The notes under the pieces: model-generated
Seen by the model: the letters and a program-made list of their open reading frames with translations, nothing else
Told to the model about the DNA's origin: nothing
Databases searched by the model: none
Translations under genes and position numbers: made by a program
DNA from: Thomasclavelia spiroformis
GTDB taxonomy: Bacteria; Bacillota_I; Bacilli_A; Erysipelotrichales; Coprobacillaceae
Assembly (NCBI GenBank): GCA_016901755.1
Contig: JACJKV010000012.1
Span: forward strand, 1-64,000
Direction: 5' to 3'
Length of the DNA stretch: 64,000 nt
Part shown: one piece after another, positions 15,561 to 24,465 of the stretch
How positions within the stretch are numbered: position 1 is the first letter of the stretch
How the letters are laid out: each line of letters begins with the position of its first letter

Positions 15561-17969
15561 ATGGAATATAAATATAAGCTAAGTGGATTGGACTGTGCCA
15601 ATTGTACACAAAAAATTGAAGATCGATTAAATCAGGAAGAACATATTGAAAATTGCACCATTTCATTTGCAACTGGAATCATGACTTTTAACAGTGAACA
15701 GGATGGTATTGAAAAGCGCGTAAGCGAAATTATTTCTCAGATGGAACCAGAGGTAACGATGCAAAATATGTCTTGCAATTGTCAAAATCACGATCATAGT
15801 CATGTTCATCAACACCATGATGACGATTGTGATTGCGGACACCACCATCACGATGATCATTGTCATTGCGGACATCATCATGATCATCCTGCAATGCCGG
15901 TTAGAAATATTGATGGTGGTATTAAATTACATATTCATGGCCTTGACTGTGCTAATTGTGCTTTAAAAGTTGAAAATGAAATAAAAAAACAGCCGTTTAT
16001 AGAAGATGCTGTCATTAATTTTTCCACTGAAACACTAGTGGTTAAAACCACAGATTCTCATGATCTGGTTGATAAGATTCAAAAAGCTGTTGATAGTGTA
16101 GAAGAAGGTGTGATTGTCTCTTTAAAAAAATCAGAAGTAAAATATACAAAACCAAAACTGTTTGTTTTCAAAGATAATATAGAGCTGATTGAAGGTATTA
16201 TCATATTTGTTGGAGCGATGATGACATCTGGCTGGTTCAGCGTATTCTTATACATCTTTGCTTATTTGCTGATAGGATATAAAGTTATTTTAAAAGCATT
16301 AAAAAATCTTGGCAGAAAAGATTTTCTGGACGAAAACTTCTTAATGTGTCTGGCAACCTTTGGAGCTATTGCTTTGCAGGATTATGGTGAAGCAATTGCT
16401 GTTATGCTGTTTTATGCTATTGGTGAAATTTTTCAGGGTTATGCAGTCAATAAAACCAGAAATTCAATTAGTTCTTTAATGAATGTAAAGAGTGACTATG
16501 CTAATTTACAGCTGGAAGACGAAATGATCCAGGTACCTCCTGAAGATGTTCAGGTAGGACAGACCGTTGTTGTAAAAGTAGGGGAAAAGGTACCTTTAGA
16601 TGGTGTGGTTATTCAAGGATCAAGTATGCTTGATACTTCCAGTTTAACGGGAGAATCAGTTCCAAGACTGGTAGAAACTGGTGATGAAATTCTTTCTGGT
16701 GTAGTTAATTTAAATGAAATTCTGTATGTTAAAGTAACTCATCCCTATGAAGACAGCACTGTTAGCAGAATTATTGATCTGGTTGAAAATTCAGCCAGTA
16801 AAAAAGCACAGATTGAAAAATTTATAACCAGATTTGCTCGTGTATATACTCCTGCTGTTGTATTTTTAGCGGTATTGCTGCTGATTGTCCCAATGATTGC
16901 TTTGCCTGATCAGTCGTTTTATACCTGGTTATATAGAGCCTGCACTTTCCTGGTTGTTTCATGTCCTTGTGCTTTAGTCATTTCCATTCCTCTAGGTCTG
17001 TATGCAGGATTGGGAAAAGCCAGTTCAGCTGGTATTTTGATTAAAGGAGGCAATTATTTAGAACTGCTTAAAGATGTTGATACTGTAGTATTTGATAAAA
17101 CTGGAACTTTAACCAAAGGTGAATTTGAAGTTGTTGAAATTTCAGATGACTCACTGCTGGAAATAGGCGCTTATGGTGAATTTATGTCTAATCATCCAAT
17201 TGCTAAAAGCATTGTTAAAGCCTTTGGCAAAGATATTGACAGTCAGCGTATTGCTGATTTTAAAGAAACAGCGGGAATGGGAATTGAAGTACTGATCGAT
17301 GATCAGCATTACTATTTAGGTAATCAGAAATATTTTGATCAGTTACAGGTAAAAACTGCTTCACCTGAGAAAACAGGAACCATTGTATACATTGCCCGTG
17401 ATCATGATTATCTTGGCTATATCGTCGTAGCTGATGTGATTAAAGATACGGCCATATCAGGTATTAGCAGTTTAAAAGATGTGAAAGTAAAAAATACAGT
17501 CATGTTAACTGGAGATCGTCAAAATGTTGCTGAAGATATTGCTTCTAAAATAGGGATTGATCAGGTTTACAGTGAACTGCTGCCACAGGACAAAGTTTAT
17601 CAGCTTGAAAAACTGTTAGATAAGGATTCAGTAGTAGCATATGTTGGTGACGGTATCAATGATGCTCCTGTTCTGGCCCGTGCTGATCTGGGAATAGCGA
17701 TGGGAGGTGTCGGCAGTGATGTGGCTATTGAAGCTGCTGATATGGTGCTGATGACAGATGATATTACTATGATTGCAAAAGCTATCAGAATATCGCGATA
17801 TACAAATTTTATTCTGAAAGAAAATGTAACATTTACTTTGCTGATTAAAATTGGTGTTTTGCTTCTTACTTTATTTGGCTATACAAACATGTGGATGGGT
17901 GTTTTTGCTGATGTAGGGGTTACATTGATCGCTATCTGTAATTCGATGAGAATTTTATATAAAAAATAA
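15561..17969 (+). CDS. cadA: Zn2+/Cd2+ exporting P1B-type ATPase with two HMA domains and a His-rich linker
   Basis: A membrane efflux pump of 802 residues. Two heavy-metal-associated domains each begin GLDCANC (about residues 9 and 128). Between them, residues 75-115 form a linker packed with His, Asp and Cys (HHHHDDHCHCGHHHDH), a probable metal buffer. Then follow membrane helices, SLTGESVPR, the transport motif SCPCALVISIP near residue 470, DKTGTLTKGE near 511, and VGDGINDAPVLARADLGIAMG. CPC plus the C-terminal helices fit the Zn/Cd/Pb class (P1B-2). It lies 74 bases after the ArsR gene and shares its metal-controlled promoter; the ribosome site is GAGGGACGG. Confidence 0.95.
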   Translation: MEYKYKLSGLDCANCTQKIEDRLNQEEHIENCTISFATGIMTFNSEQDGIEKRVSEIISQMEPEVTMQNMSCNCQNHDHSHVHQHHDDDCDCGHHHHDDHCHCGHHHDHPAMPVRNIDGGIKLHIHGLDCANCALKVENEIKKQPFIEDAVINFSTETLVVKTTDSHDLVDKIQKAVDSVEEGVIVSLKKSEVKYTKPKLFVFKDNIELIEGIIIFVGAMMTSGWFSVFLYIFAYLLIGYKVILKALKNLGRKDFLDENFLMCLATFGAIALQDYGEAIAVMLFYAIGEIFQGYAVNKTRNSISSLMNVKSDYANLQLEDEMIQVPPEDVQVGQTVVVKVGEKVPLDGVVIQGSSMLDTSSLTGESVPRLVETGDEILSGVVNLNEILYVKVTHPYEDSTVSRIIDLVENSASKKAQIEKFITRFARVYTPAVVFLAVLLLIVPMIALPDQSFYTWLYRACTFLVVSCPCALVISIPLGLYAGLGKASSAGILIKGGNYLELLKDVDTVVFDKTGTLTKGEFEVVEISDDSLLEIGAYGEFMSNHPIAKSIVKAFGKDIDSQRIADFKETAGMGIEVLIDDQHYYLGNQKYFDQLQVKTASPEKTGTIVYIARDHDYLGYIVVADVIKDTAISGISSLKDVKVKNTVMLTGDRQNVAEDIASKIGIDQVYSELLPQDKVYQLEKLLDKDSVVAYVGDGINDAPVLARADLGIAMGGVGSDVAIEAADMVLMTDDITMIAKAIRISRYTNFILKENVTFTLLIKIGVLLLTLFGYTNMWMGVFADVGVTLIAICNSMRILYKK

Positions 17970-17974
17970 TGAAT

Positions 17975-18010
17975 GAAGAAGATTCTGTTTTTCAGGAATC
18001 TTCTTTTTTT
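17975..18010 (+). terminator. Rho-independent terminator after cadA
   Basis: GAAGAAGATTC pairs with GAATCTTCTT and is followed by seven Ts. Confidence 0.88.
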
Positions 18011-18054
18011 AATTAATCAATTGAATGGTTTTAATGGACTAAAGAGTATAATGG

Positions 18055-18067
18055 TGATAGTATATCA
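18055..18067. promoter_or_regulatory. Palindromic site downstream of the feoAB -10 box
   Basis: TGATA-GTA-TATCA, 13 bases, directly follows TATAAT (18047-18052). Its arms resemble half of a Fur box (TGATAAT..ATTATCA). An iron-responsive repressor site is inferred. Confidence 0.4.
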
Positions 18068-18086
18068 TGTGTAGAAAGGGGCAATT

Positions 18087-18314
18087 ATGAAACTTGATAA
18101 ATTGAAACCTGGGAAATATGCTGTTATTACTAATGTAAATGGCAAAGGATTATTAAGAAGACGTCTTTTGGAAATGGGACTGACACCAAAGACAAAGGTA
18201 TATTGTCGTAAAGTTGCACCTTTAGGTGATCCCATTGAAATATATGTAAGAAGCTATGTCTTAACGTTAAGAAAAGATGATGCTAATATGATAGATATTG
18301 AGGAGTTAAAATGA
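18087..18314 (+). CDS. feoA: Ferrous iron transport protein A
   Basis: A small SH3-like cytoplasmic protein (75 residues) that assists FeoB. It has KPGKYAVI near the start, LRRRLLEMGLTP (the conserved R-L-x-x-M-G-L segment), and the closing beta strands IEIYVRSYVLTLRKDDA. It overlaps the feoB start by four bases (ATGA), so the two are translationally coupled. AAAGGGG precedes the ATG. Confidence 0.93.
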   Translation: MKLDKLKPGKYAVITNVNGKGLLRRRLLEMGLTPKTKVYCRKVAPLGDPIEIYVRSYVLTLRKDDANMIDIEELK

Positions 18315-20320
18315 GTACAACAATTGCTTTGATAGGAAATCAAAATAGTGGAAAAACCACTTTGTTTAATGCTTTGACAGGATCCAATCAACATGTTGGC
18401 AACTTTCCTGGAGTTACTGTTGAGCAGAAAAGAGGAAAAATCAAAAGAAATAATAGTTTTGAAGTGGTGGACCTGCCAGGGATATATTCATTGTCACCTT
18501 ATACTATGGAAGAAATCGTTGCGATTGATTTTTTATTGGATGACCGACCTGACATGATCTTGAATATTGTCGATGCGACGAATATTGAACGTAATCTGTA
18601 TCTGACAATGCAGTTAATAGAATTACAGATTCCGATGATCATTGCATTAAATATGATGGATGAAGTTATCAACAGTGGAAACTGTATCGATGTTGATGGA
18701 CTTGAACAGCAGCTGGGAACCAAGATCGTTCCAATTTCTGCTGCCAAAGGAGAAGGTATTGAAGAACTGATAGAAAGTATAGTTATTCTGTCCAAAAATC
18801 CTTTGACTAAAAAAATTGATTTATGTCACGGGGAAATACACAAGGCAATCCATTCCATCGTGCATTTAATTGAGGATAATGTCAGAAATATACAATATCC
18901 TTTACGATATTGTGCGACCAAGGTCATAGAAAATGATGATAAGGTGATGAATAAGCTTCAGCTGGATGAAAACCAGCTTCATATTATTCATCATATCATT
19001 GAAGATATGGAAACGAAAGCTGGCACTGATCGTGAAGTAGCTTTAGTAGAAATGCGTTATGATGAAATCGAGCGGATCTGTGAACAGACGGTCTTCAATA
19101 AACAGGAAACAACAGAACAGCTCAGATCAGAAAAAATTGATGTCATTTTGACCCATAGGATTTTTGGTATTCCTATTTTCATTGGTATCATGCTGCTGAT
19201 TTTCTTTTTAACCTTTCATCTTCTTGGGGAACCGCTACAGTCTTTGCTGGAAATGTTTTTGAATTTTGTAACTGGAAGCATTGTTACTTTACTGGAGTCG
19301 CAGCAGGTTGCTTCCTGGCTGATATCATTACTGCAGGATGGGGTTTTTGCAGGGGTGACCAATGTTCTATCTTTTTTGCCGGTTATCGTTCTTCTGTTTT
19401 TCTTTCTGTCTTTGCTTGAGGATTCTGGCTATATGGCTCGAGTTGCTTTTGTTATGGATAAGCTGCTTCGAAAGATAGGCCTTTCGGGAAAATCATTTGT
19501 TCCAATGTTAATAGGTTTTGGCTGCTCTGTACCTGCTATTATGGCTACACGTACTTTATCAAGTCAAAGAGATAGAAAAATGACTATTATATTAACACCA
19601 TTCATGTCATGTTCAGCAAAATTGCCGATATATGGGATGATCATTTCTGCATTTTTTGCCACAAAAGCAGCGTTTGCAATGATTACAGTTTATCTGATTG
19701 GTATCTTTGTTGCTATTGTTTCAGCCTTGCTTTTAAAAGCTACGGTCTTTCAGGGAGAGCCTATTCCTTTTGTCATGGAATTACCAGCTTATCGTATACC
19801 GACATTAAAAAGTGTCATCATTCACATGATTGAAAAAGCTAAGGATTTTATAAAGAAAGCTTTTACAATTATTTTTCTGGCATCAATGGTCATTTGGTTT
19901 TTGCAGAGCTTTAACTTCCGTTTTGAAATGGTAAATGACAGTTCGCAAAGTATCCTGGCTTATCTGGGGGCAAAAATATCATGGATTTTTAGACCTTTGG
20001 GCTTTGATGACTGGCGTCTTTCCACTTCACTGATTGCAGGGGTGACAGCTAAAGAATCTGTGGTAAGTACGTTATCGGTGTTAACTAATACAACTTCATC
20101 ATCGGCTCTTTATCAGGCTTTAAGACAGTTGCTGAATCCAGCCAGTGCATTTGCTTTTTTAACGTTTACGGTATTATATATGCCTTGTATAGGTGCTTTT
20201 GCGGCCAGTAAAAGAGAACTGCAGTCATTAAAAGAAGCAATGATGATTGCTGCTTTTCAAACCGGTATGGCATATGTATTTGCCTTTGCTGTTTATCATA
20301 TTTGTTTATTATTTATTTAA
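18311..20320 (+). CDS. feoB: Ferrous iron transporter, GTPase FeoB
   Basis: A Fe2+ uptake permease of 669 residues. The N-terminal G domain has GNQNSGKTTLFN (8-19), the switch segment GNFPGVTVEQ, DLPGIYSL, and NMMDE. A helical GDI-like region follows, then the membrane part with two Gate motifs (FVPMLIGFGCSVPAIMATRT and the related MPCIGAFAA segment). The core TM region begins near residue 280. It sits in an operon after feoA and 18 bases before a LUD-domain gene. Iron control is inferred from the upstream palindrome. Confidence 0.96.
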   Translation: MSTTIALIGNQNSGKTTLFNALTGSNQHVGNFPGVTVEQKRGKIKRNNSFEVVDLPGIYSLSPYTMEEIVAIDFLLDDRPDMILNIVDATNIERNLYLTMQLIELQIPMIIALNMMDEVINSGNCIDVDGLEQQLGTKIVPISAAKGEGIEELIESIVILSKNPLTKKIDLCHGEIHKAIHSIVHLIEDNVRNIQYPLRYCATKVIENDDKVMNKLQLDENQLHIIHHIIEDMETKAGTDREVALVEMRYDEIERICEQTVFNKQETTEQLRSEKIDVILTHRIFGIPIFIGIMLLIFFLTFHLLGEPLQSLLEMFLNFVTGSIVTLLESQQVASWLISLLQDGVFAGVTNVLSFLPVIVLLFFFLSLLEDSGYMARVAFVMDKLLRKIGLSGKSFVPMLIGFGCSVPAIMATRTLSSQRDRKMTIILTPFMSCSAKLPIYGMIISAFFATKAAFAMITVYLIGIFVAIVSALLLKATVFQGEPIPFVMELPAYRIPTLKSVIIHMIEKAKDFIKKAFTIIFLASMVIWFLQSFNFRFEMVNDSSQSILAYLGAKISWIFRPLGFDDWRLSTSLIAGVTAKESVVSTLSVLTNTTSSSALYQALRQLLNPASAFAFLTFTVLYMPCIGAFAASKRELQSLKEAMMIAAFQTGMAYVFAFAVYHICLLFI

Positions 20321-20338
20321 AAAAGAAGGAAAAGAATT

Positions 20339-20980
20339 ATGGATGATAATTTAAACAAGTTAATCAGATTAAAGAGAGAAAAAATGGAAAAGGCTTTTCA
20401 TAATAATAATATGGAACTTTTTCATCTTGATAATTCAAAACAGCTTTTGGAATTTTTAGATGATTATCTAAAACCAGGGGTGAAAGTTGGTGTTGGGGGT
20501 TCAATGACCCTTTTTGAAACAGGTGTCATTGATAAATTAAGAAATGGTAAAGTACAGTTTCTGGATCGTTACCAGGATGGTTTAACTAAAGAACAGCTGC
20601 AAAATATTTTCAGAGAATCATTCTTTGCTGACGTCTATATTACCAGCTCAAATGCGGTAACGATGGATGGCTGTCTTTATAATATTGATGGTAATGGAAA
20701 CCGTGTAGCAGCGATGATATATGGGCCTAAAAATGTGCTGGTCATCGTTGGCAGAAACAAGATTTTTACTACTGAAGAAGCAGCCATCAATCATATTCGT
20801 AATGTTGCTGCACCAGCCAATGCCATGCGTTTAAATAAAAATACACCATGTACAAAGGCTGGCAAATGTCTAGACTGTAAGTCATCAGACTGTATCTGTT
20901 CCAGCTTTGTTAAGATGTCTTATCAGTCTAATGTTAATCGAATTAAGGTTATCGTTGTCAATGAAGACCTGGGATATTAG
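20339..20980 (+). CDS. LUD-domain (DUF162, LutC-like) protein
   Basis: A 213-residue cytoplasmic protein of the lactate-utilisation (LUD) fold. It has VGVGGSMTLFETGV, the DVYITSSNAVTMDG motif, IDGNGNRVAAMIYGP, and the C-terminal CxxCxxxxC cluster KCLDCKSSDCIC, which could bind metal or a thiol cofactor. LUD proteins take part in lactate oxidation with LutA/B, but stand-alone copies are common in anaerobes and unassigned. It is the third gene of the feo operon, with GAAGGA before its ATG, so iron-linked expression is likely. Confidence 0.85.
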   Translation: MDDNLNKLIRLKREKMEKAFHNNNMELFHLDNSKQLLEFLDDYLKPGVKVGVGGSMTLFETGVIDKLRNGKVQFLDRYQDGLTKEQLQNIFRESFFADVYITSSNAVTMDGCLYNIDGNGNRVAAMIYGPKNVLVIVGRNKIFTTEEAAINHIRNVAAPANAMRLNKNTPCTKAGKCLDCKSSDCICSSFVKMSYQSNVNRIKVIVVNEDLGY

Positions 20981-21011
20981 ATAAAACAGATTTTTCTGTT
21001 TTATCTTTTTT
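20979..21011 (+). terminator. Rho-independent terminator of the feoA-feoB-LUD operon
   Basis: AGATAAAACAG pairs with CTGTTTTATCT, closed by a T-rich loop and followed by Ts; it starts at the stop codon. Confidence 0.9.
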
Positions 21012-21040
21012 ATTATGGACATAATGTAAATGGTGATGAT

Positions 21041-21736
21041 ATGAGGATAACTGAAATGATTTTGTTGCCGTTACTTTCAATGATCGTGATATTTTTGCTG
21101 ACTAAGATGATGGGATATCGTCAGATTACGCAGTTAAGTCTATATGATTACATTATTGGTATTACGATAGGTTCCATTGCTTCAGAATTGGCTGTTGCCC
21201 ATTTTGATGATTTTTTCCAGCCTGTAATTGCCATGGTTATTTTTGGTATAGGGACCTGGCTGTTTTCTTATTTGACAAGGATATCACCAGCCATCAGAAA
21301 TCTTGTTGAAGGCAAAGCAATTGTCTTATTTGAAAATGGAGAAATCAACTGTCAGGCACTAAAAATCAGCAAACTTGATATTGATGAATTATTAATGATA
21401 TGTCGTATCAATGGCTATTTCTGTTTAAATGATGTTGACAGAATCATCCTGGAAACAAATGGCAGATTTTCCTTTTATCCTAAAACTTCTGCCCGCACAC
21501 TGCAGGTGGGGGATTATCAAAAACAGATTCAAAATGAAAAAATGCCGATGATCTTTATTAAGGAAGGGCAGATGCTCATGGCAAATTTAAAACAGGCGGG
21601 TCAAAGCAGCCAATGGCTATTTCATCAGCTGGAAAACGCTGGCTGTCAGCTTAAAGATATTGAACTGATGTATATTGATAGTGATGGACATATGTACTTT
21701 TATTATAAAAATAATAAAAAGAGCTATTTTATTTAG
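21041..21736 (+). CDS. DUF421 (YetF/YrbG-like) membrane protein
   Basis: A 231-residue protein with three N-terminal membrane helices (about residues 5-80), the conserved LSLYDYIIGITIGSIASELAV segment, then a soluble domain of two repeated units (about 85-230) with VLFENGEIN. Homologues in Bacillus are membrane proteins with spore or envelope phenotypes; the biochemical role is unknown. The ribosome site is weak (GGTGAT). Its 3' end overlaps the convergent coaX gene by eight bases, inside the shared terminator. Confidence 0.82.
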   Translation: MRITEMILLPLLSMIVIFLLTKMMGYRQITQLSLYDYIIGITIGSIASELAVAHFDDFFQPVIAMVIFGIGTWLFSYLTRISPAIRNLVEGKAIVLFENGEINCQALKISKLDIDELLMICRINGYFCLNDVDRIILETNGRFSFYPKTSARTLQVGDYQKQIQNEKMPMIFIKEGQMLMANLKQAGQSSQWLFHQLENAGCQLKDIELMYIDSDGHMYFYYKNNKKSYFI

Positions 21737-21745
21737 CTCTTTTTT
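21716..21745. terminator. Bidirectional terminator overlapping two coding ends
   Basis: AAAAAGAGCTA/TAGCTCTTTTTT stem. It contains the stop codons of the DUF421 gene (plus) and coaX (minus). Confidence 0.85.
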
Positions 21746-22502
21746 GTAGATCATAGATCATTTTTAAACCTTTAAAAGTTAAGTCAGGATCATAAAAATC
21801 AATCAGATCAGTTTCATGATAAATCATACGACCTAAGCCTCCAGTGGCTACAACTTTTAACGGTTCTGGAAAACTGGCTTTGATTTCATTAATAATTTTT
21901 TCAGTAAGACCAATATATCCATACACTACTCCCGACTGCATACTGTCAACAGTATTTTTTCCTATAATATTGGCAGGTTTTTTTATTTCAATTTCTGGTA
22001 ATTTAGCAGCATGACTGGATAATACTTCTACTGAAATCTGGAGTCCGGGAGCGATAGCGCCTCCAATAAATTCACCTTTTGAATTAATGATGTCGAATGT
22101 TGTTGCTGTTCCAAAATCAACAACAAGACAGGCACATTTATTCAGATAATAGGCTCCTGCTGCATCGACCAGACGATCAGCTCCTAGAGAACGAGGATTA
22201 TCTGTTTTAATAGAGATACCGGTTTTAATACCTGGGCCTACAACAATAGGCTCTTTATGAAAATATTTACGTATCGAATTTGTAAAAGAATACATAATTT
22301 TAGGAACAACGCTTGATATTATGACGTTTTCAATCTGATCGACCTGGACATGATAAGCATCCAGGAAAGACAGTATCATAAAACCATATTCATCAGATGT
22401 TCGCTGTAGTTTGGTGGTTAAGCGATAATTTCCTATGATCGTATTTTCTTTAAACAAACCCATTGTTATATTGGTGTTTCCAATATCGACGACAACTAAC
22501 AT
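21729..22502 (-). CDS. coaX: Type III pantothenate kinase
   Basis: Phosphorylates pantothenate, the first step of coenzyme A synthesis. The product is 257 residues of the ASKHA fold: DIGNTNITMGLF at the N-terminus (phosphate 1), the SSVVP segment, DRLVDAAGAYY, DFGTATTFDII (phosphate 2), and GGAIAPGL. It is the second gene after coaBC with a two-base gap, so the first three CoA steps except the last kinase are encoded together. Confidence 0.96.
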   Translation of the reverse strand: MLVVVDIGNTNITMGLFKENTIIGNYRLTTKLQRTSDEYGFMILSFLDAYHVQVDQIENVIISSVVPKIMYSFTNSIRKYFHKEPIVVGPGIKTGISIKTDNPRSLGADRLVDAAGAYYLNKCACLVVDFGTATTFDIINSKGEFIGGAIAPGLQISVEVLSSHAAKLPEIEIKKPANIIGKNTVDSMQSGVVYGYIGLTEKIINEIKASFPEPLKVVATGGLGRMIYHETDLIDFYDPDLTFKGLKMIYDLQKRAK

Positions 22503-22504
22503 GA

Positions 22505-23683
22505 TTATTCTCCTTTTATTTTTCTTAACTTATCTAAGATATGATAAGCTAATTCTTCTTTTGACATCAGATTCAGATAATCAACAAAGTGTTTAGTAAT
22601 GAACGCTACTTTATTGGTATCATTTTGAAAACCAGCACCTGGTTCAAACAGATCATTGACTACTAACAGATCGCAGTTTTTATTATTAAATTTGTTTTTA
22701 GCATTTTCAATGACGTTTTCTGTTTCCATAGCAAAACCACATAATGTCTGTCTGGTCTTATGCTGACCTAAATAAGCAAGGATATCAGGATTTTTTTCTA
22801 GTTCAATAACAAGATGTTCATCATGTTTTTTGATTTTTTGCTGACTGTATGATACAGGGTGATAATCGCCAACAGCAGATGACATGATTATATAATCCTG
22901 AAAATCCATAAAATCTTTAATCCGTTCAAACATTTCTTTGGCACTGGTGACTTCTATCAGATCAACCCCTAAAGGTTTTTTCAAATGAGTAGGGCCTGAT
23001 ACCAGTGTAACGTGAGCACCCAGGATTCTTGCTGCCTTTGCAATGGCATATCCCATTTTTCCGCTGGAATGATTGGTAATATAACGAACAGGATCCAAAG
23101 CTTCTTGAGTTGGACCAGCACTAACCAGTACGTGTTTTCCAGCTAATGGGTGTTCGCTGATGAAATATTCCATTTCATCGATGATATCATCAATAGCAGC
23201 TAAATGGCCTTTTCCTACATAGCCACAAGCCAGGTTTCCCACAGCGGGTTCAATGAAATGTATACCATATGACTGACATATTTCTATATTTTTTTGAGTT
23301 GCTGTATTTTCGTACATATGGACATTCATCGCTGGCGCGATCATTTTAGGGCATGTTGCTGCTAAAAATGCAGAAGAAAGCGCATCATCGGCCAAACCAT
23401 GAGCTATTTTGGCGATGATATTAGCAGTAGCAGGAACGATGATAAAGCATGCAGCATCTTTGACAAGATTAATATGTTTGATCTGATATCCTGTTTCATC
23501 AAAATCATCAATGAAAACCGGCTTACCGATCAATGAACCAAAGGTTAATGGATTGATAAACTTTGTAGCATTTCTGGTCATGATGACTTCAAGATCGTAG
23601 TTTTTTTTCTTTAACTGACTTATAAGGTCACATGTTTTATATATGGCAATGCTGCCAGTAATTCCTATTAGTATTTTTTTCAT
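22505..23683 (-). CDS. coaBC: Bifunctional phosphopantothenoylcysteine decarboxylase / synthetase
   Basis: Couples cysteine to 4'-phosphopantothenate and decarboxylates it to 4'-phosphopantetheine. The product is 392 residues. The CoaC flavodoxin-like half has GITGSIAIYK, the substrate-site PAMNVHMYEN, and the ACGYVGKGHL flap with the catalytic Cys. The CoaB half, from about residue 180, has SAGPTQEALDPVRYITNHSSGKMG and the AVGDYHP and GFAMET segments. ATG 23683 follows GAAAGG; a TTG at 23698 would overlap that site. The upstream region is structured (see 23708-23830). It is co-transcribed with coaX. Confidence 0.96.
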   Translation of the reverse strand: MKKILIGITGSIAIYKTCDLISQLKKKNYDLEVIMTRNATKFINPLTFGSLIGKPVFIDDFDETGYQIKHINLVKDAACFIIVPATANIIAKIAHGLADDALSSAFLAATCPKMIAPAMNVHMYENTATQKNIEICQSYGIHFIEPAVGNLACGYVGKGHLAAIDDIIDEMEYFISEHPLAGKHVLVSAGPTQEALDPVRYITNHSSGKMGYAIAKAARILGAHVTLVSGPTHLKKPLGVDLIEVTSAKEMFERIKDFMDFQDYIIMSSAVGDYHPVSYSQQKIKKHDEHLVIELEKNPDILAYLGQHKTRQTLCGFAMETENVIENAKNKFNNKNCDLLVVNDLFEPGAGFQNDTNKVAFITKHFVDYLNLMSKEELAYHILDKLRKIKGE

Positions 23684-23707
23684 TTTTTTTCCTTTCAAAA
23701 ATAAAAC

Positions 23708-23739
23708 AAGTTATCATCGCACACAAAAAATGATAACTT
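23708..23739 (-). promoter_or_regulatory. Leader hairpin upstream of coaBC
   Basis: AAGTTATCAT and ATGATAACTT form a perfect 10-bp inverted repeat with a 12-base loop. On the minus strand the stem is followed by GTTTTATTTTT just ahead of the coaBC ribosome site. It looks like an attenuator in the 5' leader. Confidence 0.5.
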
Positions 23740-23830
23740 ATATAATATGATATAACTACCATTCATAAGCGATACGGCGTCGATGTTAACTGTTTATCAT
23801 GTTAGTGCGACTGTCACTACATCAAATATT
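23740..23830 (-). other. Possible structured leader RNA or small RNA upstream of coaBC
   Basis: This 90-base stretch is less AT-rich than the flanking intergenic DNA and holds short self-complementary segments (for example TAGTG/CACTA on the minus strand near 23805-23822). It carries no reading frame. It could be the sensing part of a leader that ends in the hairpin at 23708-23739. I do not recognise a known riboswitch class. Confidence 0.3.
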
Positions 23831-23859
23831 ATAATACTTCAAATTCATATTTACAATTG

Positions 23860-23887
23860 TTTACTTATCTTTCTTTCATGGTAAAAT
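23860..23887 (+). promoter_or_regulatory. Probable sigma-A promoter of the DJ-1 gene
   Basis: TTTACT, 16 bases, TAAAAT, ending 23 bases before the start codon. Confidence 0.5.
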
Positions 23888-23910
23888 AGAGTTGTGTAAG
23901 GAGGAGTATT

Positions 23911-24465
23911 ATGAAAAAAATAGCAGTATTGATTAAAGATGGTTACGAAGAAGTTGAAGCCTTAACACCAGTTGATGTATTAAGAAGAGCTAATATTCAG
24001 GTTGATCTTATCGGAATGGATAGCGATATGGTTACCAGCTCACATCAAATTACTATCAAAATGGATAAAACTTTTGATGAATCTATTGACGAGTACGATG
24101 GTATCGTTTTACCTGGTGGATTGCCAGGATCAACAAATCTAAGAGATGATGAACGTGTGATCAATACTATCAGAAAGTTCAATGAAGAAGGTAAACTGGT
24201 TGCAGCGATTTGTGCAGGACCTATTGCTTTAGGTAAAGCCGGAATTCTGCAGGATAAAGTCTGTACCTGTGCTCCAGGGTTTGAAGATCAGCTTACTGGA
24301 GCTAATTATCAGGAAGCTATCGTTCAAATCGACGGTAATATCATTACTGGTAAAGGACCTGCAGCTGCATTAGAATTTGGATATTCAATTCTGGAATATT
24401 TAGGTGGGGATTCAAGTGCACTAAGACAGGGAATGCAGTATAACTATCTTATGAATAATCGATAA
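23911..24465 (+). CDS. DJ-1/PfpI family protein (YajL-like)
   Basis: A 184-residue DJ-1 fold protein. It has KDGYEEVEALTPVDVLRRA, with the Glu that polarises the cysteine, GIVLPGGLPGSTNL, the nucleophile elbow VAAICAGPIALG, and GKGPAAALEFG. Family members detoxify methylglyoxal, repair glycated proteins, or act as chaperones; exact activity is not assigned. AAGGAGGAG precedes the ATG. Its 3' end overlaps the convergent membrane-protein gene by 17 bases. Confidence 0.9.
   Translation: MKKIAVLIKDGYEEVEALTPVDVLRRANIQVDLIGMDSDMVTSSHQITIKMDKTFDESIDEYDGIVLPGGLPGSTNLRDDERVINTIRKFNEEGKLVAAICAGPIALGKAGILQDKVCTCAPGFEDQLTGANYQEAIVQIDGNIITGKGPAAALEFGYSILEYLGGDSSALRQGMQYNYLMNNR

Noticed and set aside
15663-15887. 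A 74-residue minus-strand frame opposite cadA
   Set aside because: It is the antisense shadow of the His/Asp-rich linker (Met/Ile repeats), with no ribosome site.
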